This document shows, piece by piece, positions 1 to 7,026 of a stretch of 12,408 bases of DNA; within the stretch, counting starts at the first letter, position 1, and each line of letters opens with the position of its first letter. The stretch covers positions 1-12,408 of the forward strand of contig URGO01000096.1 in assembly GCA_900547435.1 (NCBI GenBank), written 5' to 3'. Below the pieces are notes generated by a model. The model saw only the letters and a list, made by a program, of their open reading frames with translations. It ran no database searches and was not told the origin of the DNA. The position numbers and the translations under genes were made by a program. The stretch comes from an uncultured Parabacteroides sp. (lineage in GTDB: Bacteria > Bacteroidota > Bacteroidia > Bacteroidales > Tannerellaceae).

Positions 1-318
1 CCCGACAATTGTCTTTCCTTTGGAGGCCGTTCCGCGATTTACCGTCACGCATTCGCGCAAGGTCGTGTTATCACCAATCTCTGCGGTTGTGATTTCCCCT
101 TTGAACTTCAAGTCCTGAGGGATTCCGGCTACCACCGCACCCGGAAAAACACGGCAATTCTTGCCAATACGTGCCCCATCAAGGATAACCGCATGTGGGA
201 ATATATGACAATTATCACCTATTATTACATCCTTTTCGATTACCGCAAAGGGATCGATAGTGACATTTTCGCCAAGTTTTGCCTCGGGATGGACAACAGC
301 TAATGGAGATATATTCAT
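1..318 (-). CDS. lpxA: Acyl-ACP--UDP-N-acetylglucosamine O-acyltransferase LpxA (C-terminus outside window)
   Basis: LpxA puts the 3-hydroxyacyl chain from acyl-ACP on the 3-OH of UDP-GlcNAc, the first step of lipid A synthesis, in the cytoplasm. The first 106 codons are here, from ATG at 318, 15 nt after the lpxC-fabZ stop; the rest runs off the left edge. Left-handed beta-helix hexapeptide repeats start at once (AVVHPEAKLGENVTI, then VIIGDN, ARIGKN), followed by the LpxA-typical IPQDLKFKGE (residues 66-75) and LRECVTVNRGT (88-98), which match the E. coli NQDLKYAGE and RESVTIHRGT segments. The catalytic His region (His125 in E. coli) lies beyond the edge and cannot be checked. As last visible gene of the lipid A cluster it is probably cotranscribed with lpxC-fabZ and lpxD. 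LpxD is excluded, because the sequence lacks the LpxD N-terminal domain and a full lpxD is present nearby. Confidence 0.95.
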   Translation of the reverse strand, partial: MNISPLAVVHPEAKLGENVTIDPFAVIEKDVIIGDNCHIFPHAVILDGARIGKNCRVFPGAVVAGIPQDLKFKGEITTAEIGDNTTLRECVTVNRGTASKGKTIVG

Positions 319-333
319 ATCAATCAAAAGATT

Positions 334-1719
334 TTATTTGTTTTTGATAATTTGAGCCATAAATTCGGCTTCGCTCACTAACTTGTCTCCGACAAAGACA
401 TATCCTTTCATGGTCGAAATGCCCCGGCGGATAGGTGCCAAGAGTTCCAGACGTAAGACCAAGGTATCTCCCGGAACTACTTTCTGGCGGAACTTCACGC
501 CATCTATTTTCATGAAATAGGTCGAATAGCGTTCCGGTTCTTCTACACTATTCAGTACCAGCAAACCTCCGGTCTGGGCCATAGCTTCGATTTGCAATAC
601 GCCCGGCATGACCGGTTCTTGTGGGAAATGTCCTTGGAAGAAAGGTTCGTTGACGGTTATGTTCTTTACTCCGACAATATAATTCTTTCCGATTTCGATA
701 ATCTTATCGACCAATAAGAACGGATAGCGATGAGGCAATAGATCGCGGATGCGATTGATGTCCATAATCGGCTCTTTGTTCGGATCGTAGACCGGAGCTT
801 GCACATCATTCAGTTTAATATCTTTTCGGATGATGCGCGCCAATTTATTGTTGATGCTATGTCCCGGATGCGTTGCGATGACACGCCCCCGGATTGGTTT
901 GCCAATTAAGGCTATATCCCCGATAACATCCAATAACTTATGCCGTGCCGGTTCGTTATCGAACATCAACGGCTTGTTATTGATATAGCCTAAGTCTTGT
1001 ACATTTTTATGGGGTTGGTTCATCATATCCGCAATCTTGTCCAGCGATTCTTGCGACACTTTCTGGTCATAAATTACGATTGCGTTATCCAAATCGCCAC
1101 CTTTAATCAGGTTATGTTGTAAGAGATTTTCTATTTCGCGAACAAATACAAAGGTGCGGGATGCAGCTATTTCGGAAGCAAACTCACTTACATTGTTCAT
1201 AGTTGCATATTGATTGCTCAATACCGGAGAGTCGAACGAAATCAAGACATTGACACTGAACGTATCGTCCGGAAGAATCATAATAGACGCTCCGCTTTCT
1301 TCATCTTTGACTTCTATTTTGTGCTTGACAATGTAAAAATCTTTGGAAGCATTCTGTTCTTGCAAACCTACTTTCTGGATTTCCTCTGTATAGAAGCGTG
1401 AGCTTCCGTCCAATATCGGAAATTCCGGAGCGTTCACCTCAATCAAGCAGTTGTCTACGCCGGATGCGTATAAAGCCGCCATGGCATGTTCGATTGTTCC
1501 GATTACTACATCTTTTTTACCGATAACGGTTCCGCGCTGGGTATTTATGACGTTTTCAGCCACCGCATCGATAATCGGTTGTTCCGGCAAATCTACACGC
1601 TTGATTTTATAACCGTGGTTTTCCGGAGCCGGATTAAAGGTCACTTGAATATCCAATCCGGTATGCAACCCTTTCCCTTGCAAGCTAAAACTTGCGGCCA
1701 GTGTATTTTGCTTCTGCAT
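334..1719 (-). CDS. lpxC/fabZ: Bifunctional UDP-3-O-acyl-GlcNAc deacetylase / 3-hydroxyacyl-ACP dehydratase (LpxC-FabZ fusion)
   Basis: A 461-aa fusion of two cytoplasmic enzymes. Residues 1-305 are LpxC, the Zn deacetylase that commits UDP-3-O-acyl-GlcNAc to lipid A: KGLHTG (16-21), IEHAMAAL (76-83, Zn ligand His78 after Glu77), RHKLLDVIGD (259-268, Zn ligands His260 and Asp264) and PGHSINNK (285-292, catalytic His287). After a short linker, residues 318-461 are FabZ, which dehydrates 3-hydroxyacyl-ACP in fatty acid elongation: LLPHRYPFLLVD (327-338), GHFPQEPVMPG (363-373, catalytic His364) and QIEAMAQ (376-382, catalytic Glu378). Both active sites look intact and there is no internal stop. 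This fusion is known in Bacteroidetes; the two enzymes compete for the same 3-hydroxyacyl-ACP pool. It starts 6 nt after the lpxD stop, so translation is likely coupled. Confidence 0.97.
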   Translation of the reverse strand: MQKQNTLAASFSLQGKGLHTGLDIQVTFNPAPENHGYKIKRVDLPEQPIIDAVAENVINTQRGTVIGKKDVVIGTIEHAMAALYASGVDNCLIEVNAPEFPILDGSSRFYTEEIQKVGLQEQNASKDFYIVKHKIEVKDEESGASIMILPDDTFSVNVLISFDSPVLSNQYATMNNVSEFASEIAASRTFVFVREIENLLQHNLIKGGDLDNAIVIYDQKVSQESLDKIADMMNQPHKNVQDLGYINNKPLMFDNEPARHKLLDVIGDIALIGKPIRGRVIATHPGHSINNKLARIIRKDIKLNDVQAPVYDPNKEPIMDINRIRDLLPHRYPFLLVDKIIEIGKNYIVGVKNITVNEPFFQGHFPQEPVMPGVLQIEAMAQTGGLLVLNSVEEPERYSTYFMKIDGVKFRQKVVPGDTLVLRLELLAPIRRGISTMKGYVFVGDKLVSEAEFMAQIIKNK

Positions 1720-1725
1720 AATCCC

Positions 1726-2772
1726 TTATTCTTTATTGATTAACTTTTTTAATTCTTCTATTTCTCGTTGTAATTGCCCCATGGTACGGTACATTTCCGG
1801 TAATCTGCTAAAGATAGCGCTGGAGCGCATGAAATCTTTGGCATGGATAGCCGGAGCTCCTAAGAGGGTAGTTGCCTCCTTTACGTCACTGATTACACCC
1901 GATTGTGCCCCGAACGTAACATGATCGGCTATTTTGATATGTCCCGCCAGGCCTACCTGTCCTCCGAACATACAATGTTTCCCTATTTTGGTAGAGCCGG
2001 CAATACCTACCTGGGCGGCCATAACGGTATTTTCCCCAACTTCTACGTTATGTGCGATCTGCACTAAGTTATCCAACTTTACTCCCTTACGGATAATCGT
2101 TGAATCCATAACGGCACGGTCAATTGTTGTGTTGGCTCCAATCTCCACTTCATCTTCTAAAATGACATTTCCCAATTGAGGTATCTTCTTGTAGAGTTCG
2201 CCTTCCGGAGCAAAGCCGAATCCGTCAGCCCCGATAACGGAACCCGCATGAAGAATACAATGATTCCCCACCACGCAACCTTCATAAATCGTAACGTGCG
2301 GATAAAGAATACAATTATCGCCGATGGTAACATTATCTCCCACGTATACATTCGGATAAATTCGGCAATTCTTCCCAACTTTGGCATTTTCCCCGATATA
2401 GGCGAAATGGCCTATATATCCGTTCTCACCTATTTGGGCCGAAGAAGCGATAAATGCGGATGAATCTATACCCACGTGCTGTTTGTGCTTGTGCTGCTCC
2501 ATAATATTCAATAGGATAGCCAATGCCGCATAAGCGTTGGGCACCCGGATAATTGTAGACGGGATAGGCTCGGTGGGCGAGAAATCGTCATTTACTAATA
2601 CAATGCTGGCTTTTGTACTATAAATATAATGTTCATATTTCGGATTCGCCAAAAAGGTCAATGTCCCTGGCTTTCCTTCCTCAATTTTTGAGAAATTGGT
2701 CACTTTTACGTTGGGATCACCTTCGACGATTCCATTTAAAAAGCCTGCTATTTGTTGGGCTGAAAACTCCAT
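1726..2772 (-). CDS. lpxD: UDP-3-O-(3-hydroxyacyl)glucosamine N-acyltransferase LpxD
   Basis: LpxD N-acylates UDP-3-O-acyl-glucosamine, the product of LpxC, with a second 3-hydroxyacyl chain from ACP. The 348-aa protein has the usual family length and order. Residues 1-100 form the uridine-binding N-terminal domain (FSAQQIAGFLNG; PGTLTFLANPKY at 35-46). Residues 105-305 form a left-handed beta helix of hexapeptide repeats (IGENGYIG, KVGKNC, VTIGDNC, VEIGANTTID). The C-terminal segment is amphipathic (EMYRTMGQLQREIEELKKLI) and probably a coiled coil used in trimer assembly. The catalytic His is His241 in LVQIAHNVEVGENT, and GADGFGFAP (181-189) is also a family hallmark. The gene lies 19 nt after pyrF and 6 nt before lpxC-fabZ, so it is an internal gene of the cluster. 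Confidence 0.97.
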   Translation of the reverse strand: MEFSAQQIAGFLNGIVEGDPNVKVTNFSKIEEGKPGTLTFLANPKYEHYIYSTKASIVLVNDDFSPTEPIPSTIIRVPNAYAALAILLNIMEQHKHKQHVGIDSSAFIASSAQIGENGYIGHFAYIGENAKVGKNCRIYPNVYVGDNVTIGDNCILYPHVTIYEGCVVGNHCILHAGSVIGADGFGFAPEGELYKKIPQLGNVILEDEVEIGANTTIDRAVMDSTIIRKGVKLDNLVQIAHNVEVGENTVMAAQVGIAGSTKIGKHCMFGGQVGLAGHIKIADHVTFGAQSGVISDVKEATTLLGAPAIHAKDFMRSSAIFSRLPEMYRTMGQLQREIEELKKLINKE

Positions 2773-2791
2773 TACCAGATTCTTTTTTATA

Positions 2792-3622
2792 TCAAATAAT
2801 TCCTTTATCTTTTAAATACCCTGCCATTTCTTGTTGAACCGTTTTAGCGGCTTCACGCGAAGCAGATGCGAAATTCTCGCTCTTGTCTACATATATAATA
2901 GCTCTTGATGAATTAACCAGTAATCCGCACTGATTGTTCATGCCATATTCGGAAACTTCTTTCAGGCTACCTCCTTGCGCTCCGACTCCTGGTACCAATA
3001 AGAAGTGATTGGGGACATGTTTGCGGATATCTAGGAACATCTTTCCTTGTGTAGCACCGACTACATACATCATTTGCTCGTCAGAAGCCCATTCTTGTGA
3101 TTTTTTTAATACCTTTTCAAAAAGGCGTTCTCCGTTCGCATCTTCGGTCAACTGGAAATCATGAGACCCCTTGTTGGAGGTCAGCGCCAATAAGATTACC
3201 CAGGCCTCCGGATAAATCAAGAACGGCTTTACGCTATCTTCACCCATATAAGGAGCAACGGTTACGGCATCCACCTTGATATAGTCAAAGAATGAGCGGG
3301 CATACATTTCCGAAGTATTTCCGATATCGCCACGCTTGGCATCGGCAATGATAAACTGATCCGGATAATTCTCGCGCAGGTACTTTACCGTCTTTTCAAA
3401 AGCGATGAGACCCGGCACCCCAAGGCTCTCATAAAACGCCATATTGGGTTTGTAGGCCACGCAATAATCGGCCGTAGCGTCTATAATCGCTTTATTGAAA
3501 GCGAAAATAGGATCTTCTTCCTGTAATAAGTGTTGCGGAATCTTTTTGATATCCGTATCCAATCCAACACACAGAAAAGATTGCTTCTTTTTGATATTCT
3601 CAAATAATTGTTGCTTGTTCAT
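2792..3622 (-). CDS. pyrF: Orotidine 5'-phosphate decarboxylase (long, type-2 PyrF)
   Basis: Decarboxylates OMP to UMP, the last step of de novo pyrimidine synthesis, in the cytoplasm. The 276-aa TIM barrel carries the signature IIADAKRGDIGNT (91-103), which supplies the Asp-x-Lys-x-x-Asp catalytic set (Asp94, Lys96, Asp99). Lys58 in VAYKPN is the other conserved active-site lysine, and LCVGLDTD (17-24) binds the ligand. VVGAT and LVPGVGAQGG form the phosphate-binding end of the barrel. Length and the PNMAFYESLG segment fit the longer subfamily, not the roughly 240-aa enterobacterial PyrF. It sits 21 nt after prfA and 19 nt before lpxD with no promoter visible in either gap, so it is probably read through. 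UMP feeds UTP and UDP-GlcNAc, the LpxA substrate, which is a plausible but inferred reason for the pairing. Confidence 0.96.
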   Translation of the reverse strand: MNKQQLFENIKKKQSFLCVGLDTDIKKIPQHLLQEEDPIFAFNKAIIDATADYCVAYKPNMAFYESLGVPGLIAFEKTVKYLRENYPDQFIIADAKRGDIGNTSEMYARSFFDYIKVDAVTVAPYMGEDSVKPFLIYPEAWVILLALTSNKGSHDFQLTEDANGERLFEKVLKKSQEWASDEQMMYVVGATQGKMFLDIRKHVPNHFLLVPGVGAQGGSLKEVSEYGMNNQCGLLVNSSRAIIYVDKSENFASASREAAKTVQQEMAGYLKDKGII

Positions 3623-3643
3623 GATTCTATAAGTCTTTTTAGT

Positions 3644-4753
3644 TTATAATTCCGCTTCTTTCATCCTTTCCGCGTTTTCCGCTACAATCAGGTGGTCGAT
3701 ACAATCTTGTATATCTCCGTCCATAAAGGCTGAAAGATTATATAGGGTATAATTGATACGGTGGTCCGTGATGCGTCCTTGCGGATAATTGTATGTCCGA
3801 ATCTTAGCCGAGCGGTCTCCGGTAGATACCATTGTCTTGCGTCGGCTGGCTATGTCATCAATATATTTCTGATGTTCTTTATCATAGATGAACGAACGCA
3901 AGCGGGTCAAGGCTCGTTCTTTGTTTTTGGGCTGGTCGCGTGTTTCCGTACATTCGATGAGGATTTCTTCGCTGACCCCTGTATTGGGATTTTTCCAGAC
4001 GTACCGCAAACGCACGCCGGATTCCACTTTATTGACATTCTGTCCTCCGGCACCTCCGGAACGGAATGTATCCCATTTGATTTCCCCCTCGTTGATTTCC
4101 ACATCAAACTCATCCGCTTCGGGCAATACCGCTACAGTAGCTGCTGAGGTATGTACTCGCCCTTGCGTTTCGGTGGCCGGAACACGTTGTACCCGGTGTA
4201 CGCCCGATTCATACTTCAGGGTGCCGTACACCTTTTCGCCGGTTACGCTGAAGATGATTTCCTTATATCCTCCGGCTGCTCCTTCATTAAAACTGGAGAC
4301 GGCTATTTTCCACCCTTTGGATTCGCAATACTTTACGTACATACGGTATAAATCACCGGCGAAGATAGCCGCTTCATCCCCACCTGTTCCGCCTCGAATT
4401 TCCACAATGGCATTCTTGTCGTCTTCCGGGTCTGCCGGGATAAGCAGGAGCTTGATTTCCTCCTCCAAGGCTGGGACACGCGCGTTGCACTGGTCCAGCT
4501 CTTCGCGGGCCATTTCGCGCATCTCGGCATCTTGTTCAGTCTCCAGCAGATGCTTGGCTTCTGTTATACCATCCAAGGCTTTGACATATTCATTACGGGC
4601 CTGTACTATCTTTTCCAGGTCGTGATACTCTTTGTTGAGTTTCACGAACCGCTTCATGTCCGCAATAACGGACGGGTCGGTAATTAACGTACCGACCTCT
4701 TCGAAACGACTTACAAGTCCGTCCAATCTATTTAATAAACTATTATCTGCCAT
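3644..4753 (-). CDS. prfA: Peptide chain release factor 1
   Basis: RF1 reads UAA and UAG in the ribosomal A site and triggers peptide release. The 369-aa protein has the N-terminal helical domain (1-110), the class-I core with the PAT recognition tripeptide (192-194, in RVPATETQGR), which marks RF1 and not RF2 (SPF), and RSGGAGGQNVN (231-241), whose GGQ at 236-238 enters the peptidyl-transferase centre. The C-terminal NYPQGRITDHRINYTLYNL is typical. Relative to my memory of E. coli RF1, about eight extra residues lie shortly after GGQ (VWKNPNTGVSEEI, 251-263); I believe this is usual in Bacteroidetes. The gene is 81 nt downstream of purM, and that gap is filled by a mirrored 8-bp repeat ending 7 nt from the ATG. 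No good Shine-Dalgarno sequence is seen, as is usual in this phylum. Confidence 0.97.
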   Translation of the reverse strand: MADNSLLNRLDGLVSRFEEVGTLITDPSVIADMKRFVKLNKEYHDLEKIVQARNEYVKALDGITEAKHLLETEQDAEMREMAREELDQCNARVPALEEEIKLLLIPADPEDDKNAIVEIRGGTGGDEAAIFAGDLYRMYVKYCESKGWKIAVSSFNEGAAGGYKEIIFSVTGEKVYGTLKYESGVHRVQRVPATETQGRVHTSAATVAVLPEADEFDVEINEGEIKWDTFRSGGAGGQNVNKVESGVRLRYVWKNPNTGVSEEILIECTETRDQPKNKERALTRLRSFIYDKEHQKYIDDIASRRKTMVSTGDRSAKIRTYNYPQGRITDHRINYTLYNLSAFMDGDIQDCIDHLIVAENAERMKEAEL

Positions 4754-4759
4754 CTAATT

Positions 4760-4837
4760 TTAGTTTGTTAGTTCGTTAGTTTATGAGTTTATCAGGTTGA
4801 CCTCTATAACTCAAAAACTCAGAAACTTAAAAACTCA
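4760..4837. repeat. Mirrored 8-bp repeat (locus A) between purM and prfA
   Basis: Left arm, 4760-4791: four units in exact 8-bp register (TTAGTTTG, TTAGTTCG, TTAGTTTA, TGAGTTTA). After a 14-nt centre (4792-4805), the right arm 4806-4837 has four units in the same register but inverted (ATAACTCA, AAAACTCA, GAAACTTA, AAAACTCA). Reverse-complemented, the arms agree at about 23 of 32 positions. The central bases AGGT and ACCT (4795-4798 and 4801-4804) are also complementary. The last unit overlaps the purM stop codon (4835-4837), and the first lies 7 nt upstream of the prfA ATG. In the purM-prfA transcript it could fold into a long imperfect hairpin directly ahead of prfA. No T tract follows, so it is not a standard terminator. 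Confidence 0.8.
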
Positions 4838-6001
4838 ATAGGTAAACCGCCCTTTCTCGCTTTCAATAATCAGTTCGTTCTGATTTGCATCTTCTACGAA
4901 GCCTACAATCCGGGCGTCGATGTTGAAACTCTTGGAGATTTCAATCACCTGTTCCGCATATTCCGGAGCGATATAAATCTCCATGCGGTGCCCCATGTTG
5001 AATACCTTATACATTTCGCTCCAGTCCGTTCCGCTCTGTTCCTGAATAATCCGGAAGAGTGGGGGAATCGGGAACAAGTTATTCTTAGTCACCCGTTTAT
5101 TGTGGACAAAGTGCATGACCTTGGTCTGTGCTCCGCCTGAACAATGCACCATTCCGTGGATTTGCGGGCGCAATTGGTCTAATAACTTCTTGATGACCGG
5201 CGCATAGGTGCGGGTAGGCGAGAGAACCAGCGAGCCGGCGTCTATGCCCAATTCCGCAATCTGGTCGGCCAGTTTTAATTTTCCGGAGTAGACCAGTGCT
5301 TCCGGAACCGCCGCATCATAACTTTCCGGATATTTCTGGGCCAGATACTTGGCGAACACGTCATGACGCGCAGAGGTCAGTCCGTTGCTACCTGTTCCGC
5401 CATTATATTCTTTTTCGTAGGTGGCTTGTCCGAATGAAGCAAGGCCTACAATCACATCTCCGCCTTGGATATGCTTTTTGTCAATCACGTCCGCGCGATT
5501 CATGCGGCATGTCACGGTGCTGTCTACGATGATTGTGCGCACCAGGTCGCCCACGTCAGCCGTTTCCCCACCGGTGGCATAGCATCCTACGCCCATAGCC
5601 CGGAGTTCGGCCAGCAGTTCATCCGTACCGTTAATAATAGCCGAGATGACCTCGCCCGGAATCAGCAATTTGTTACGCCCGATGGTAGATGACACCAGGA
5701 TATTATCTACGGCTCCGACACATAGCAGGTCATCGATGTTCATAATCAAAGCATCCTGAGCTATGCCCTTCCATACAGACAGGTCATCGGTCTCTTTCCA
5801 ATACATATAAGCCAACGAGGACTTGGTTCCAGCCCCATCGGCGTGCATGATGTTACAATATTCCGGGTCTCCCCCTAAGATATCCGGGATGATTTTGCAG
5901 AACGCATTCGGATAAATACCTTTGTCGATGTTCTTGATTGCATTGTGAACATCCTCTTTCGATGCGGATACTCCGCGCAAATTATAACGTTGATCGCTCA
6001 T
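4835..6001 (-). CDS. PurM-like AIR synthase (phosphoribosylformylglycinamidine cyclo-ligase family)
   Basis: A 388-aa member of the PurM/AIR synthase ATP-binding superfamily. PurM closes the imidazole ring of FGAM with ATP to make AIR in de novo purine synthesis. Seen are HADGAGTKSSLA (53-64; compare DGVGTK in PurM), DDLLCVGA (90-97), GGETADVGD (144-152), a Gly-rich stretch (201-207), SPTRTYAPVIKKLL (261-274) and FNMGHRMEIYI (334-344; FNMG is shared with PurM). It is longer than E. coli PurM (about 345 aa) and differs in the C-terminal His-Gly loop, HCSGGAQTKV (286-295) where PurM has HITGGG. It is probably the cyclo-ligase of this lineage, but I leave the symbol blank because of that divergence. 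It is the first gene of the cluster; a TAnnTTTG element lies just upstream. Confidence 0.85.
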   Translation of the reverse strand: MSDQRYNLRGVSASKEDVHNAIKNIDKGIYPNAFCKIIPDILGGDPEYCNIMHADGAGTKSSLAYMYWKETDDLSVWKGIAQDALIMNIDDLLCVGAVDNILVSSTIGRNKLLIPGEVISAIINGTDELLAELRAMGVGCYATGGETADVGDLVRTIIVDSTVTCRMNRADVIDKKHIQGGDVIVGLASFGQATYEKEYNGGTGSNGLTSARHDVFAKYLAQKYPESYDAAVPEALVYSGKLKLADQIAELGIDAGSLVLSPTRTYAPVIKKLLDQLRPQIHGMVHCSGGAQTKVMHFVHNKRVTKNNLFPIPPLFRIIQEQSGTDWSEMYKVFNMGHRMEIYIAPEYAEQVIEISKSFNIDARIVGFVEDANQNELIIESEKGRFTY

Positions 6002-6023
6002 TTCTCTAAATTGTTATGGACTG

Positions 6024-6031
6024 CAAATATA
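6024..6031 (-). promoter_or_regulatory. Bacteroidetes -7 element for the purM-prfA-pyrF-lpx cluster
   Basis: Read on the minus strand this is TATATTTG, a full match to TAnnTTTG, followed by GC. The start of transcription would fall near 6018, about 17 nt before the purM ATG. No clear TTTG -33 box is found 19-21 nt upstream, where the sequence overlaps the end of the LysM gene. It is the only good promoter candidate seen for the six-gene cluster; read-through from the LysM gene is also possible, since no terminator is visible in the 46-nt gap. Confidence 0.55.
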
Positions 6032-6047
6032 CGCTTTTTTATCTGAT

Positions 6048-6941
6048 TTACCTTAGTTTTAGGACATCTCCTTCTGCTGGCACATAATCTTTGTCTTTTT
6101 TATTCAATTTATAGAGACTTTTAACTTGAATGCCATATTGCTGGGAGATGCTATGCATGGATTCGCCCACCTGCACGATATGCCTGGTGTGCCTATCGTC
6201 TGCTTTCTTTTTCTTCTTTTCCAGGTAGATGACATCATCCGCTTGGAGTGGGAAGTCTTTCGGAATTTCGTTGTACTTGCTTAGTTTACGCGCACTGATG
6301 CCCGTGCTTTTGGCAATATCTTCCAGCGAATCGCCTGATTTTGCATGGACATAAAGCAACCCGTTGCTCCGGTAAATCGTATGTTGGACAATCGCTTTCT
6401 TTTGTTTTGATTTTTTCTTTTTGGCCGAGTCGTATTGATAGAGCTTATAATCCTCGATGACCTTAATCAGCTTGTTGGCGTATTTCCGGTCTGTGGCATA
6501 ACCGCACTTCTGTAACCCTTTGGCCCAGCCTTTATAATCGGTTATCTTCAGGCGGAACAGGGGGGCATATCGCGAACGCAAAGCCAGGAATTTGGAATGG
6601 TCTTCGTAGGAGTCCTCTACTTTGTTGTATTTACGGAAGCATTCCCCCCGCCGGTCGTCGTTATGGTAAACACGTTTCCCCTTCCAGTCGTGGCACTTGA
6701 TGCCGAAATGGTTATTCGACCGGCGGGCCAAATCGCTTTGTCCGGCTCCGGATTCCAACAATCCTTGCGCTAACGTGATGCTGGCTGGAATTTTGTATTT
6801 GTGTTGCTGCTCGATGGCCAAATCCTTGTATTTCCGGATATAGCGGTGGTAAGAAGAAAGTGTAGACAAGTTTTCTCCCCAGCTATCCGTAAATGCCAGC
6901 AGGCAAAAACAGCACAATAAGAGTCTGAAAATAACTTTCAT
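6048..6941 (-). CDS. Secreted glucosaminidase with two LysM domains
   Basis: Predicted to cut the glycan strands of peptidoglycan as an endo-beta-N-acetylglucosaminidase (GH73-like). Residues 1-23 are a signal peptide (MKVIF, then LLLCCFCLLAF). No proper lipobox is seen, so export to the periplasm or surface is more likely than lipidation. The catalytic domain spans about 30-171; ITLAQGLLESGAGQSDLA (55-72) holds the likely catalytic Glu63, followed by NNHFGIKCHDWKG (76-88) and YKGWAKGLQKCGYATD (136-151). A Lys-rich linker (174-182) leads to LysM 1 (about 195-240) and, after a second Lys-rich stretch, LysM 2 (about 253-297, HIVQVGESMHSISQQYGI); LysM binds GlcNAc polymers. Both the catalytic domain and the linkers are strongly basic. 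It lies 46 nt upstream of purM and is divergent from cdd; the neighbours give no specific partner. Confidence 0.92.
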   Translation of the reverse strand: MKVIFRLLLCCFCLLAFTDSWGENLSTLSSYHRYIRKYKDLAIEQQHKYKIPASITLAQGLLESGAGQSDLARRSNNHFGIKCHDWKGKRVYHNDDRRGECFRKYNKVEDSYEDHSKFLALRSRYAPLFRLKITDYKGWAKGLQKCGYATDRKYANKLIKVIEDYKLYQYDSAKKKKSKQKKAIVQHTIYRSNGLLYVHAKSGDSLEDIAKSTGISARKLSKYNEIPKDFPLQADDVIYLEKKKKKADDRHTRHIVQVGESMHSISQQYGIQVKSLYKLNKKDKDYVPAEGDVLKLR

Positions 6942-6967
6942 AAGCCTTAATTATTCAATTACGTTTG

Positions 6968-6975
6968 CAAACATA
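6968..6975 (-). promoter_or_regulatory. Putative -7 element of the LysM glucosaminidase gene
   Basis: Reads TATGTTTG on the minus strand, matching TAnnTTTG, and is followed by C. It is 26 nt upstream of the ATG at 6941, with TAAGG as a weak purine-rich ribosome site. The -33 region shows no TTTG. It sits in the 85-nt divergent spacer shared with cdd. Confidence 0.5.
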
Positions 6976-6998
6976 CAAAAAAGCAACCTAATTTTTCG

Positions 6999-7006
6999 TA
7001 TCTTGC
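6999..7006 (+). promoter_or_regulatory. Possible -7 element of cdd
   Basis: TATCTTGC is an imperfect match to TAnnTTTG, 20 nt before the cdd ATG at 7027. The leader then reads GGCATAAAAGGATAGAAAC, in which AAAGGAT is a weak ribosome site. No -33 box is evident. Its position in the divergent spacer is right, but the motif lacks the final T and G in register. Confidence 0.35.
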
Positions 7007-7026
7007 GGGCATAAAAGGATAGAAAC

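Noticed and set aside
3888..4625. A 245-codon open frame on the plus strand opposite prfA
   Set aside because: It is a mirror of prfA codon use: low-complexity Ser/Pro-rich translation, no recognisable domain, no ribosome site, and it lies wholly inside a certain gene.
6048..6941. Lipoprotein signal in the LysM glucosaminidase (several Cys in the hydrophobic segment)
   Set aside because: The cysteines lie within the hydrophobic core (residues 10, 11 and 13) without a proper lipobox after it, so an ordinary signal peptide fits better.
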